Shown: piece after piece, positions 15,641 to 28,500 of the stretch
Position numbering within the stretch: the stretch's first letter is position 1
Layout of the letters: every line of letters begins with the position of its first letter
NCBI GenBank assembly: GCA_013396995.1
Contig: VWZP01010552.1
Coordinates: forward strand, 124,001-188,000
Reading direction: 5' to 3'
DNA: 64,000 bases
Origin: Dicaeum eximium
Taxonomy: Eukaryota > Chordata > Aves > Passeriformes > Dicaeidae
Position numbers and translations under genes: made by a program
The notes under the pieces: model-generated
What the model saw: only the letters and a program-made list of their open reading frames with translations
The model's database searches: none
Told to the model about the DNA's origin: nothing

Positions 15641-18600
15641 CTAAAGCATTCATGCTCCAGTGTGGTTGCTTGCTCCAAGCCGGTGCTCCTTACCCCATAG
15701 TGGACACAGCCTTTTGACCCTGAAACGTGCTCTCATGACAGTTCCTCAGACCACAGCAGTTGGTTCAGATGCCAGAGATCTTTCCATGACTCTGTTCTTC
15801 CCATCAAGTTCTGTTTGTGCTGAAAAGCAGCAATCTTCCCACAGGTCACTATTTGCCGAGGTGAAGAAGCAGATTGTGATTTGTAGATTTGCTGGTTTGG
15901 GCTGCTTTCTAGGTTGCATCACTTTGTCATGCAACTGTTACTGTCATGCCACTGTAGTAATGCCATCCTGACTATTCCTACTGTGCAGTTGTCCCAATAA
16001 AAATAACCCAAGGAAGCATTTGTGCCCTAAAACCAGCAATGGAACATTATTTCTGGACACTGAGCAATTGGAAACTGTAAAGCAGTACTGGGGCTTGAAT
16101 AGAGTTACCTTCCTTGCTTCCAAGGGCTCACATGCAATGTTCACCAGGATTACTGCTGGCCTCAGTGGGAGCAGATCTAAGGCTGAGAATGGGGGAATGC
16201 CCCAGTGTGCTCCAAGTCTTCTTTAGTGCTGATCTGAAAGGTGTCTATTCAAAGCAGTACAGTGCTGGTACCGATGTGGGCTGCAGAAACTTTCCAAAGT
16301 CTGGTTGGTGTCTGGTGGCTCACCTGTGCAGGGCTCCATGGCTGCAATCCCTCTGATTACTCCGTAGGTGTAGCCATACTTATTTAGACTAATTATGAAC
16401 TGTGAATGAATGTAGACTGAAGAATTTATGACACCTGAGGCTTAAACAAGAGCTGATACACCTTTTAATTCTATAGACTTCTTCTCTCTTTCAAGAAGGA
16501 GTTCATCTCCCAGTTTAGCAGGGAAAGTCACCTGTCCTCTAAGTGCCTTGTGAAGCTGGGAGTACTTTTGTGCATGTACAGTACAGAGCACCTTTGACTA
16601 AAGCCAGCTAATTGAAAACTGGTCCCCATCAGCTCTTTCTTCCTCATATGGATGTACATGCTGGGGTATGTTAGGGGAGACTTAGCCTCTCTAAGCAGCC
16701 TGCTTGCACTTATATCTCCTGGACTTCTGACTTCTTAAAGTACCTCTTCCCTTCCAGAATGTGACATTTCAGCAGAGGCAAACAATGCAGACTAGTCCTC
16801 ATTGTCTATAGCACTAGTTTACCACATGAGGTAGAATAATGTCTCCAGAAGGTGGACAAAGAGGGAGCTGAAAATGGCAATGAGAAGAGCACGGCACGAT
16901 CAAAAGCACATGCCTCATGAATTTATCATGAACTAATTCTGTGGGACTTGCTACATAAATCAACTGATAACTCACCATGTAAAAGATCATATACAACAAT
17001 TCAGCACTTCCCTCCATTTCTGCTATAACCCTCTTTCTGAAATTCACTCTACAATTGGTGTGAGCGTGCTCACACATTCTGCTCTGTTGCAGAGATGTGT
17101 ATGTGGCACATCAAGGGTAATGGATTTTTCTTGAATACCCTAGCAAGTACTGTCATGTTTTGCATCAACAAAAAGTGATTTCATATAGCATAAAGCAAGG
17201 AGTTTAAAAGAGCTGATGACCCTTTTTGGCCTAGTTCCAGATGGGAGTCGTGTCTGGGTTACTGCCCAACCTTTTCCAGTAAGTTAATTCCCACTCTTAG
17301 AATTGTAATGCCTGCATTGAGTTGTGCCCCTCTCCATAAAGATTACTTATAGAAAAGAAAAACTGCTTTTTCATTGAACTCCAGCATTCTTCCTCATGCC
17401 TTGCCAGAATTTTGTGTAGGTGCCTACACTTTATACTTGCTGTGAAAACTGAGGCATCATATCCAAAACTGCCGCTGGCATGACCGTACATGTTGTGTTC
17501 TAAGACTCTGCAGCAACATTTGAGTCCACCAGTTCTATACCATTCTCATGTCTACAATTGATTTAGTGTATTTATTTAATAAGAAAGCTTAACAGTCTTG
17601 ATTCATCAGCAGACATCATCTAACTAGATTTCAGTGAAGCACTTTGTAAGCTATCTCACAGGAATATTGTACTCAGAAAAAACAGGGATTAGCACATGGC
17701 TTGTGCAGTAGAAGAGAGGCTAATGACAGGAGACTGTACAGGAAGGAAAGTTCTAAGAGTGGAATTCTTCCAGTAAAAGGTTCATGTATTTGCAAATGTT
17801 AATTCTACTACTTAAGTACAGATTCACCGGACAATATTAGGATTCTGCAGAAGCATCTGTACATACAAGGGGCCCCTTTTCCTTTGCCTTTATACCCACA
17901 GAACAGCACTTGCCTGCCCTAGTCTCTGCAAGAGGAAATGACCCTTTCTGGTGCTGCCATCCCCTGCTGTGTTTGAGAGAGATTTACTGCTCTCTGCTCA
18001 CTGACTGTACTCGGGAGCTGGTATAAAAGCAAATACCTAAGGGATGCATGCGTCAGCAAAACTTGTTCTTCCTGATTACTCTGGTTAGGCCAAGGATGGC
18101 CTTTCTGTTAAAGCAAGGTTTGTAAGTCTGGATCTGCTTATTCAGATGAGATCAGAATTGTCCCCTAAGTCTGCTCCTGTCCACATGTCTGAGCATGGAA
18201 GGAGAAGGGGATAGTCCTACCCAGCATGTCAAAGGAAAGACAAAGTCCCTGACTGATGCCAATGTGGAATGGAAAGCTTCTTTCTGTGACATGTGTGATT
18301 GCTGTATGAGAGCTTCAGAGTCAGCCTGCCTCAGACTCACAATAATCAGTGCAGCTGCCACTGCTGTACAATGGCAAAGTGAGCCATTTCCCTGTTTGGC
18401 AGACTTGGCAGGGAGGTGATGGAAGAGACGCACCTGGGGAAGCAGGTACTTGGGCTGAATGACTGATGGAGTCCCAGATAATACAAGAGGGAGAGATTCA
18501 GAGATTACAAGGAAAAAATATCATGTGGGACTGGAAGAGAAGAAGGAACGTATCCATAATAAAATGAAAACAAGGGATGGAATATTGTTGGAGGATAGAG

Positions 18601-21600
18601 AAAGGGACTTAGCTTGGCAGCAGTCTGGAGAGGATGATTTTTTTCCCTCTTTGTCTGTCTCAACCTCTACCCCTTCTCATCTTTCCCACACAGATATCTT
18701 AACCATCTTTCACCATGGCAAGTCAGTCCAGCACACATTCTGTACTGCTCAGCTCTCAGTGACTGGTTGGTCTGTGCTGACTGTTTTGTTGAGATGCTCT
18801 TCTGCCTTTTCCTATTTTCCTGTGTGGGAATTTGAAATCAAGAATGAACCTTTCACATCTGTCTCAGTGACAGGAGGTGATGTGTTAACAGGGACAAATG
18901 AAGGGAGCCATCCATGCCGAGCATTTTGGACCTTTTCCTGTCCCACTTACAGATGTTCGCTAAAGAGGTGTTTTGATTTAACTGTAGCTTATTGGATTAT
19001 GTGATTATGGCATTTGAATTCTTTATTAGATCTCTTCTGTCTTGGTCCCTGGGGTTGAGAGGGACTTGTTTTCTGGCCTTTGATGTGTTTGAAAAAGTCT
19101 ATTTGTATCACTGCTTCTTTGCTTTGATTCTTTGACTCCTTCTCTGGGGAGCATTCTGATGTGCAGAGCTCAGCTTTGTGCGTCTGCTGCATGGGATGTC
19201 TTTGTGGTTTATTTTTGTGCTGGGCACAAATCATCCCTCCTGCTCCCTTCTTTGCACGTTGTCATGAAAGCAGGTTATTGCTGACCAGTTCATTTGGAAA
19301 ACTTGTGCTTGCTGACAGCTGTACAGAAAATTCAGTGTTTTAATGAGAGACATACTACCTTTGCTTGGAGGGATGGATGGCATTGCAGCAATTGTCCTTT
19401 TTCCCCTCAGGCCCTTCCTCCCAGAAAAAAAATCTTATCATTATAATTCATATATCAAAAGAATATTCTTCACATTCTGCTGTATCTACTTTCCTGATGA
19501 TTTTAACTGAGGTGCTAGAAGAGGACTCCTCCAAACCCCATATGGGAAGTGAGTAGCCTCTACTCTGGTTCTTTGCCACGAAGCAGCACCCTGTAAGCAG
19601 AATTTCAGAGAAGGGAAATTTGCTTAGCTGGCAAGAAAAGGTCAGGCCCAGCTGGGTAAATCCTGCCAAGAAGGGTCAGTGTGGTGAACCAACTTATGCT
19701 TCATTTGTCACCTGTCAGTGCTGAGCACGATACACTTAATAGCATGGTAGTGGAAAGCACAGAGGGGATTTCTGAGGGGAGAAGTGAGGAAAGCCATAAT
19801 TAACTAGAATACTGAAGGAAAAGCTCCATCTTGGAGCTGCCGAGTTTCTCTTGTGAGCTTAGGTGTTTCCACAGGCTCCTAACACACAGTACAGCCCCTC
19901 CTGTATGCCCTAACACCTGTCCATGGCCATGTTCTCCACAGTGTGTCATGTCAGGAAATGGGACCAAATGAAAGGAAGACAGAGCCTTTGTGGGCACAGG
20001 CAACGAATGCAGTACTAAGATCTGCAGTACAGATCTGCAGAGCTCAGACTCAGTCTGACGTGTTGACCAAGGAAGCAGAGAGGACTCTCCCACGCTTGTG
20101 TTAATTCTGGGATTAATGTCCACACCCAGCATGGGTAGAAACAGAGCTTATTGACCCCAAGGATGATACTTTTGTTAATTGTCCCTCCAGCAACAGGAAA
20201 CAAGGGGTTCCCCCACACTCTTTCTTTCCCTCTAGGATGAGCTATTGCCTGTACCTAGTACTTGGATTATCTATCACCTCTCCTGCATGAAACATTACTA
20301 CCATGTTCTTGCTTTTCCCAACAGAAAATTGGCATGTTTTCTTCTTAGTTCCTGAGTAGTTCCCAGCCAGTGTTACATCCCTGTAGAATGTATCCTCATG
20401 GCCCCCAGAGCACAGGCTGCTTCAATGTTGGAGCATAAGCTGGTTGGAAACAAGCTATTTGGTGGCTTCTTTTTCTCCCCAGGCATAGCTTGGAAATATC
20501 TTTGCAAGGGCTGCCAGTGCCCAAGCAGTGATTTGGTTCCCACATCCTGCTCATCCTATGTGAGAGCTGCTCTTGTTTTGCATGGCAACAACTGGCAGAG
20601 CAGGCTGGGAGCACTGAGCCTGCATTCTGCTTCACCCCCAGAGCTGGAGTGTAAGTGGACCTGAACTATTTAAAAAAAAAAACATTCAAGTATCATTAAC
20701 AACAAAGTTATAATGGTAGCCTCTGACACAGCTGGAAAACATCTGCAAACACTTGGAACAGGTAACAGTTTGATGAGGGCAAAGTTGTATCAGACTGCAC
20801 ACGGCTCGTGGGGATTAAAAGCCTTAGCTAGTGGGGTCACATGACCTCTGGTTTGCCTTGGAAGCTCTTTTTGTTGAGGAAATGTTGGTAAAACATGGCA
20901 GCTCCTTGCTTCTGGAGGGTGTCAGGATGTAGGATACCAAACAAAAAAGATAATTTACCTGGCAAATGTAGCTCTACTCCATGTAAATTTCTTGAATTTG
21001 CTCATTTTTCAGAAGTTGGATTTCTGTACCATTTTGGAGGGTAAGGAATGAGTTCTTTCTTTTGTCATAGGTTGTCTTTTAAACGGCTGCCTGCACTTGG
21101 TAAACTGCAGTCACTGTGGTTAAATGACTAATGTTTTACATTCCCTAACACTGAAAACAGTTGTGGTGCAGATTTTGCTGAGATTAGTTTTGTTGTTCTG
21201 TTTCTGTAAAAATCTTAGGCAAATGGCTTTTTGCTGATGTAGACAATCATGGAAAGCATGAAGCTTCATTATTCACAGAAATTATGGCAAGAGGACAGCA
21301 ATGACAAAAAGAGCCAAATAAACATTCCTAATGTTTCTTTTGCTGCTTTTGCTTGGAGCAGTGTGTGTATGGCCAGGGTGTCATGATTTTTATGTTTCTG
21401 CTATTTTGCCTTGAGGTCTGTATAGTGATAAACTCTAAGTGGGGACCACACTGTGTTGTGAATATAGCAAAAAACCATGGTTGTATTTTGTATCCCATCC
21501 AGCTGCCACCTTAGGATTACCTTTGTCTCAACAACTTCTATTTTTAAATGAATTTATTTGCGATGCCAGGTGAACGGGGTCTGGAAATCTAGGTATTTTT

Positions 21601-22245
21601 CTGATTGTTATGGAGCCAGTAAACAGAACTGCAATTGCCTCATACATGATGCTACTATTTTTGATGTCAGGAATGCCACAGATAATCCTTTTTCTTGTCT
21701 TCTCCCTTTTCTCTCCTGCTTCTGAGCAGGCACATGCATGAAGCAGGCACACTCTGAGCATGGAGCACCTCCTAAATAAAAAAAACAAAACCAAACTTAG
21801 CTGTTCTAGTAAGAGATAATACCTCACCAACTGATGTTACTCCCTCCACTGGTCACTGGAAGAGCCCCAGGCTAAGCTGAGTGTCTGTGTAAGCAGTTTC
21901 AGTTGTTGGCCACAGCAAAATTGTTGGCTCTGCAGAAAATTAAGGAGTGCTCACAAGAAGTGTTCCTTTTGCAAACTGATAGAAACACAGCCTCAATAAG
22001 GACAGAAGAGATGGGAGGAGTAAGTGAGCAGGTGTGGGAGGTAAGTGCTGGTTCTGGGTGATGATGGCTGGCTGTGTCTTTGAACACCTTTGTACCACTG
22101 CAGTGATAGCAAAAAACTCTCTGCAGGTAGACACATCTTTTGTTATTGCTAATAAAGGAAAGTTTCAGCATGTCTTAGATTACTTCTTTACCTCTCAGAA
22201 AGAAGCAAGATTGGGTAGATACCACTTTATACAACTTTGAAGGTA

Positions 22246-22352
22246 CCTGCCCAGGGTTATGGGAAGTGAGTGACAGTGACAGACCCAGAAACACAGCATA
22301 GGAGTCCTGGCTCTTTAGCTGTCTTCACTAACCATTAGATGATACTTCCTCC
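22246..22352 (-). repeat. MIR/CORE-SINE fragment
   Basis: The phrases CTGCCCAGGGTTA, CAGTGACAGACCCAGAA, AGGAGTCCTGGCTC and CTAACCATTAGATGATACTT then CCTCC occur in order. This is the same order and spacing as in the reverse complement of an amniote MIR/CORE-SINE, including the remnant of its tRNA-like head. It is the best preserved MIR-like copy in the window. Confidence 0.7.
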
Positions 22353-22486
22353 AGATGTTTCAATAAGGGATGCTATAAAAAGTTCTTTGCATTGCTGTTG
22401 CAATTCCTTATTTCCAAAGGGCTGCCTGCCTTTATGTTTTTAATATCATTGCTTTGAAGCACCATAGCTAGAAGTGACAGCGCCAG

Positions 22487-22508
22487 AAATAATAATAACA
22501 ATAATAAT
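22487..22508 (+). repeat. Imperfect (AAT)n microsatellite
   Basis: Seven AAT-type units are interrupted once by AAC. It lies about 135 bases past the MIR-like fragment and may be part of the same decayed region. Confidence 0.8.
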
Positions 22509-25214
22509 CTGCATAGCACAACGGGCATTTTACCAGCATGCAGGAAGACAAAGGTCTCTGTGTGTTTTATATTAGCACAGTGAAAAAGTCTTTTTGAGTC
22601 TATTTGGAATGCATAGGTGGGAACCTTAACCCCTCATATGCTGAGAAGAAAATTATATACAGACCTGAGAGCTGAAGTAAATTAATAAAAGGGCATGAGC
22701 TTCATTCCTTTGGCAGTGGGAGATCTTTCTGGACCATATGCCTTGACAGCTTTGTTCAACCTTATGTATTTAATATCCATGTGACACCAGTGTAGTTAAT
22801 TTACAAGTATTTTTTCAATTTTCTTTAGTTGTATATAATTGTTCTTTAATATAGACCATAAAAGACAGAGAAAAGGCAAACCCCCAAATTTTTCCTTTTT
22901 TTTTCTGGCAAATTCAGTTCTTATTTCTGCCATGGCCCATGTTCAAAACCCAAACAATAAAACATACAGCTGTGACATAGGGGAATTGTCCAAAAAGGAC
23001 GATGTCTGAAGGTTTATGATTAGGTTTTATATTCCCTCTGTCTACAGAGCAGTACTTCCTGAATGTTTCGGTGGTGGGAAAAGCATCCCAGCCATTTCCC
23101 CTTGTGGATGATGGTGTAATTAGAGCTGTAAAGAAAGAACCCATGACACTAAAAGGCTATAAGTGCTGCAGATTTAGGACAACAGGTTTCTATGGAAACT
23201 GAAGTGAAAATAGGACCTTAAATGGGTGAATAACAATAATACAGAGTTCTCAGTTTGGATCAATCTGTAAGTTGCAGCAAAATACAGCCTGCCTTTCTGG
23301 CAGTTATTTGCATAATCTTTTCCATGGTGCTTTCAATGAAACATTGCCCCTCCAACTCTTAATTTCTATACAGAAACAGTCTTTCCTTAAAAAAGAAAGA
23401 TGAGGATTTCCCAATAGATGGTATGCACCCATTTATAGATGTTATCAAAATAATTTGAGCTTAATATAGGCAATAAGCAACATAAGTGATGGCATCTATT
23501 CTCATCACTAGTACTAGTCATTGGAGTCCTTGGTAGTAGCTGAAACTTTTCCTGCACCAGATGGAATGTGAAGTCTTCTTATATTCTGGTTGATGCACTG
23601 GAAAGATGAGGCAATGTCAATGGTACCTTTGCACATGATACATCTGTCATTCACTGCGTGCTGTCGTTGCCAGTTCTTGATAACCAATTTTCTCCTGAAA
23701 TTCTGCCAGAGTGTTTTTCAGTCTAAGACTGGGTTTCATGTTTGCAGTGGGATGATCCTTTCCCTCAGCTCTTCAGTTTCTGAGGAAATTCGGAACAGTC
23801 CCTTACTGGCAGGAAGTCTTTCCAGGATTTTTGGTAGAATATGCTGTCTTGCATTTGCTGTGCCATGCTTTAAGAACATCTGAAAATGCCACAGCTAGAA
23901 ATGCTCCAGGAAAGAACAAAAGGAGACTTGGCATTCTTTGCACTTTTTTTCGTGTTGAGCATTTAACCACAGTGGAAGAAATTAAACTGCAGTGAGGGAA
24001 AGATTGAACTGCTAGTGACAGAAATACCCATATGGTCCTGTTTGTTTCTGTAGAAACAGCCATGCAAACTTGGTATAATAAATATACGAATTTGGGAATA
24101 TTTGGGTTGTAGATTACAGCTTTCTCTGCAATGAATCTGTATAGGCTAAATATATAGAAATATATATGTAGCATTATTACTAAAATGAGAGGCAGCCAAA
24201 CTGGGGCACATCTGTGCAGTAATTGACCTAAGAGCTTATCATCCCCATGGCACTCTGAGTGGTTCATGGTGCTCTACAGCCTGAAACACGAATTAATTTT
24301 GCAAGCTGTGGCTAAAAGTCACATAAGCTGCAGTTTAACTCTTTGCAAACTGTCCCAGAAGAAAAGTCAGTCTCAATGTGCTGGGTCTCTTTTCCTGCCC
24401 TCATTGGTACAAAACCACTATTCCTAGTGGGAACCACTTCAAGCAGTCTATTGCCAGTTTGTGGGAGTGTCATCTACAGCAATACCAATGATTTCTGGTG
24501 TGAAACTTGTGTTCTACCATTTGAGTTTTAATTAAATAATACAGGCTTCCCTGACTCTCCAGCTTTATGTTGCCATAAAATGAGGGAGAATCTGTTTCTC
24601 TGTGCATGTGTCCAGAATCTCTCACTGCATGTCAAGCCAGGCAGATCCATGATTCTGGCTGTTCTGCTTGTGCAGGCTCAGGGCATCATCCAGATGCTGA
24701 CACACTGGCTCCAGACAGGCTCCCCACAGAATAAATCGTGTTAAATTCTTGATCTGATTGGCAGCCCTGGGAATTCAATTCAAGTCCCTGGGGAGAGGCA
24801 GGAGAGCATTTCTTTTCTCTATGGCTATTGTCATGAAAATGAATAAATCCTTCTCCCTCCCCCCATCCTCAGGTTGTCACTGGCCTGGATTAATTTTGTG
24901 TACGTTTTTCATGTTCCTTCCCTAGCTGCTTCTTGAGGAGGGCATGGCCTAATTCTCTGTTCAAGTTTAAAGCAAAGCTGAGCAGCCTGGTAGGTGTTAA
25001 TCCAGGAAGGGAAGATGAACGACTTGACTGAAGCCTCTGCAGCCTGCTGGCTCCGTGGCTGCCTGGTGCCCCAGTTGTGGTGCTGCAATAAAGACAGAGG
25101 CTGGTCACACTCTCCACTTCCTTTAGCACATCCATCTCATCGTCATTCTCTTCTTGTTAACATGTTACTTGGTGATTTGTCCATGGATTTACCCATCCTT
25201 TTAAGCAAGTGTAA

Positions 25215-25530
25215 GTTATCTGCAGCTGCGCTGGGGCCTGGTGTGCCCCGCGTGTCTACCCCCGTAATCCGTGTGATACCAAGCACGGGGCATTGGCTCC
25301 TGCACAGCCCGGGGAAGGGAGCGAGCCCCGCGCCACAGCCCGGGTTAGGTCAGGCACGAATGAATCGGAGGGGAAGCGCAGCTGGGACCCCGCGCAGCGC
25401 CTGGGCTGCAGCTCCGCAATTCCCGAGTGCCCTGGGGATGCTGCGCTGCAGAACGGGAGCCAGCCCGCAGTGTCAGAGCAGAGACCGCGGGGAGCTGCCC
25501 CAACACGCCGGTCTGAGGAAACCCATCCAG
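25215..25530. other. Orphan CpG island-like segment
   Basis: About 25 CpG dinucleotides occur in roughly 300 bases, the densest CpG cluster outside the PI4KA-proximal block. A 186-codon + frame (24994-25554) and a 115-codon + frame cross it, but neither shows conserved domain character. Their Arg/Ala/Pro-rich composition is what GC-rich DNA gives. The downstream flank turns sharply AT-rich. A promoter of a non-coding RNA or a distal regulatory island is possible. Confidence 0.5.
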
Positions 25531-28500
25531 CCTTTGTTTCAGCACAGCGTTTAAGCATAGTTAATCTTCATATTTACTGCAGTGCTTGCAGGGGGGAAGT
25601 GGAAAAAAATAGAATTTTGTGCTGTATTTTTATTCGCTGAAACTTTCTGATCTGTCTCTTCTCTTTTGAAGGCAAAAAATGAAAAAAGTTATCTTTTTTT
25701 TGAAAAGAAATTTTCTCGTTTGGAAAAGTCTTTGTTTAAATATCTGATTTATCATTAGTGAAATAAGGTTTTTTTAATGGAAATTAAAAACTTCCCCAGT
25801 TTTTCTTTTGAAAAGGAAACAATATTTCTCAGTTTTATTTATATGTTTAAAATTACTTACATGTTAGTGTCTTGCTGAATCAGAACTTAAGAAGATAAAT
25901 CTTATCTTAGTTACAATACCCATTTGAACTTATGTAGGACATTTAAGTATAACAGTTATATGCTCTCTCTTTTATCTCATAATTATAGGTCTTTAAAAAC
26001 CTTTTTTAAAAGTGTATGTAATTATTATATAGAGCAGAGTTTTTACCTTTAAATGTCATGTATTTGCATTAAAATTTACATATATTAATGCTAATCAGGG
26101 ACATAGGAAAAGAAACAGAATTTCGCTAAACTTCTTGCTTTGAATTAGGACACCAGTGTCAGAGGTTGGGCTGAAGAATACAGATGTTGATACCAGCTGT
26201 TTTCCTCAAAGCCTTGCACAATGGCAGAATTATCTAATGTCTCTGTGGGTCATCATTCTGTCAGGCAGCTTGGGAGTGCTGACACCTGGGTTGCTGTTGC
26301 TGCACTGTACTGTTAACACCTTATTGAGCTGAATGAGAAATTTGCACCTCTTTTTAAGACAATTGATTTAATGATTTATAATCTGCGGTCTGGAGGCTCC
26401 CAGAGGTTCCTCTGAAAGTGCCAAAAGGAAAGTGAGCCTGTTGACAGTGTGCTTAGATTTGCTATAAAAAGCCTAGGACAGCCAGTGGGAAATTCTTTGC
26501 ATCTGCAACCTGGAAAAGGTTGATAACTGTTGATTTAGAGTGTCAGCAGTCTCAGCAGCCAGAGCTGCTCCTGGTTAAGATCTGGACGTTTTCTCTCCAG
26601 CCTTCACATGGGGTTTTGGGTCTGTACTCAGGCATTCTGTGTTCACAAAAGCATTATCAAAATAAAAATGTTCAGGGAGAAGTGATTATTCTTAGAAACA
26701 TGAGGCAGCTTACACAAAAAAAGATTATTTAAGTTGGAGAGGGGGGCAATAATGGAGAATTATTTCAAGTCCAGAGAATTTAAAAAAAAAATCCAGAAAC
26801 ATGTGAAGTGAGGAATAGCATGATGATGGTAAGGAACACCCCTCTCTGCATTTTACAGTAGAAGAGGAAGGAGATAGAAGATTATAAATGTTGTCTTTGA
26901 TAGGTAACATTTTAAAACAGCTAAACAAAATATTCTGGAGTCACATGTTGCAGAACATCTTGACAAAATGTAGCACTTGGCAAGGAGCTCAGCAGGATCC
27001 AAAGTAAAGAGGAGGAGTTTCTAAGGCAGGAAAAACAAGGTGGGCATCAAATTCGCTGTGTAAGTCAATTGAATGTTGAAGCTGCATTTGTGATCTTCAT
27101 ATCTACTCATTGTCTTTAAATGCTGAGAACATCAAGAGCTGGATAAAAAAGGTTGAAGTGAAATATGATAAAGCTACAAGAACCATGTATGTCAAGGCAT
27201 AAACTTCTCACTTCTGCCTGCTGTGAAGGAGCTTTCCTCTGAGTAGACTGGTCTGTAATTTGCCCACTGTGAAGCTCCGCACATTTACATCTTTGCAAGC
27301 GATTGTTTAGCAAAAAGAAAAACAAACAAACATTAAAAAATCCAGTTTATGAGGCACTGAAATCCAGGAGTGAATGAATTGCTGAGCTGCTGTACAGAAT
27401 TTCAGTTGTTCAGAAGCGTGGCAAAGGCACTGCTGTACATGCAGGTGGAGCTGTGCTGCACTGTCTGAGGCACTCCCACCTGGCACTCCAACTTGGATTT
27501 GGAATGGGAAGGAAAGCTGAGTGTACCTGAAGGAGAAATTATTTTTCTGAATTTTGAATGTTTGAATGGCAATGTTAATTTTTCATGTTTTGTGATAAAT
27601 ACTTGAGTATCTAGGAGCTTTTCTTCTCCGATAGTTAGTGAAATAGATCTGCACTGACCCAGAGCAGCCTTTCCCAGTACCTAAATATCTTAGAGAAGGA
27701 TTTCTTGCAAAGCACAACCCTCTTGCATACAGGTTAAATAAACATATTCTCATTTAGGGTGTAATTTATGATGAGTAAGGGCTGAAAAGGCAACTGTTAC
27801 AATGGAGGCACTGCAGCCAAGTACTGACAGCATTTAGGTACAACATCTGTATCTGTAGATAAATGACAAGAGCGTTGTTCAGTCCATCTGTGGAACATGA
27901 GAATGGCATATACACAGCTGACTGTAGGAAAGGAAACAGTGCTATTTTCTTTGAGATCTGCCTTTGTGCTATTTTAAGATGGCATCAGTTTTGAATAGTG
28001 ATAGTGGTAAGCTTGCTGTGTCTTATAAACCTTTATCTCAGCAGAGGTCTAGGATGAAAAAGGAGCCCACCTACCTGCAGAAAAGTCATCCCCCTGCATC
28101 TTGCCTGCAGTTTGAATACTAGAAAAGCAGGGCATTTTTAGCCAAATTAATATGTAGTAGCTGAGCTATACCTAGTTGTGAGACATCTGAGGCAATTTTA
28201 GTGTCAGTCTTTGAGATTATGATTTACACCATGTATTCCTTTTTACCGTGGCACAGAATAGCTTTAAAGTATGCTCTGATTGAACATGTGTGGCTGCCAT
28301 CTTTGTACTGGTATGGGCACAATCAGAAGCCATAGGCATCTAGAGTAGAGCTTAGTGTCTTTATTAGAATGTACTTTTTTTCTTCATGGCTTTGATTTTC
28401 AATTTTTTTTTCTCTTGAGTCACAGTGAAAAGACTGGAATTTTTGATAATTTGTTTTTTAGAAAAAGGCAAGAAAGTGTTATGTTTCAAAATCTATAGTC

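Larger units (their letters stand above)
10441..24990. other. Intergenic, no gene seen; scattered fossils of old SINEs
   Basis: I read both strands and found no exon with family-like residues. The 181-codon + frame at 18459-19004 is the longest here and has no domain-like pattern. Recognisable content is limited to the MIR-like pieces at 14.4, 15.6 and 22.3 kb, an AAT-rich tract at 22487, and a G-rich patch at about 10971-10986. Confidence 0.55.

Noticed and set aside
18019..18060. TATAAAAG followed by a GTCAGCA element as a core promoter
   Set aside because: TATA-like words also occur near 22373, 26463, 36127, 48541 and 54117. With no transcript following, this one is not special.
18459..19004. 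181-codon + strand open frame
   Set aside because: Composition is mixed and domain-free, no splice or promoter context supports it, and one such frame is expected by chance in 64 kb.
23803..24267. 154-codon minus-strand frame with hydrophobic stretches
   Set aside because: The hydrophobic runs come from A/T-rich DNA read in frame. I recognise no transmembrane protein family and see no supporting gene structure.
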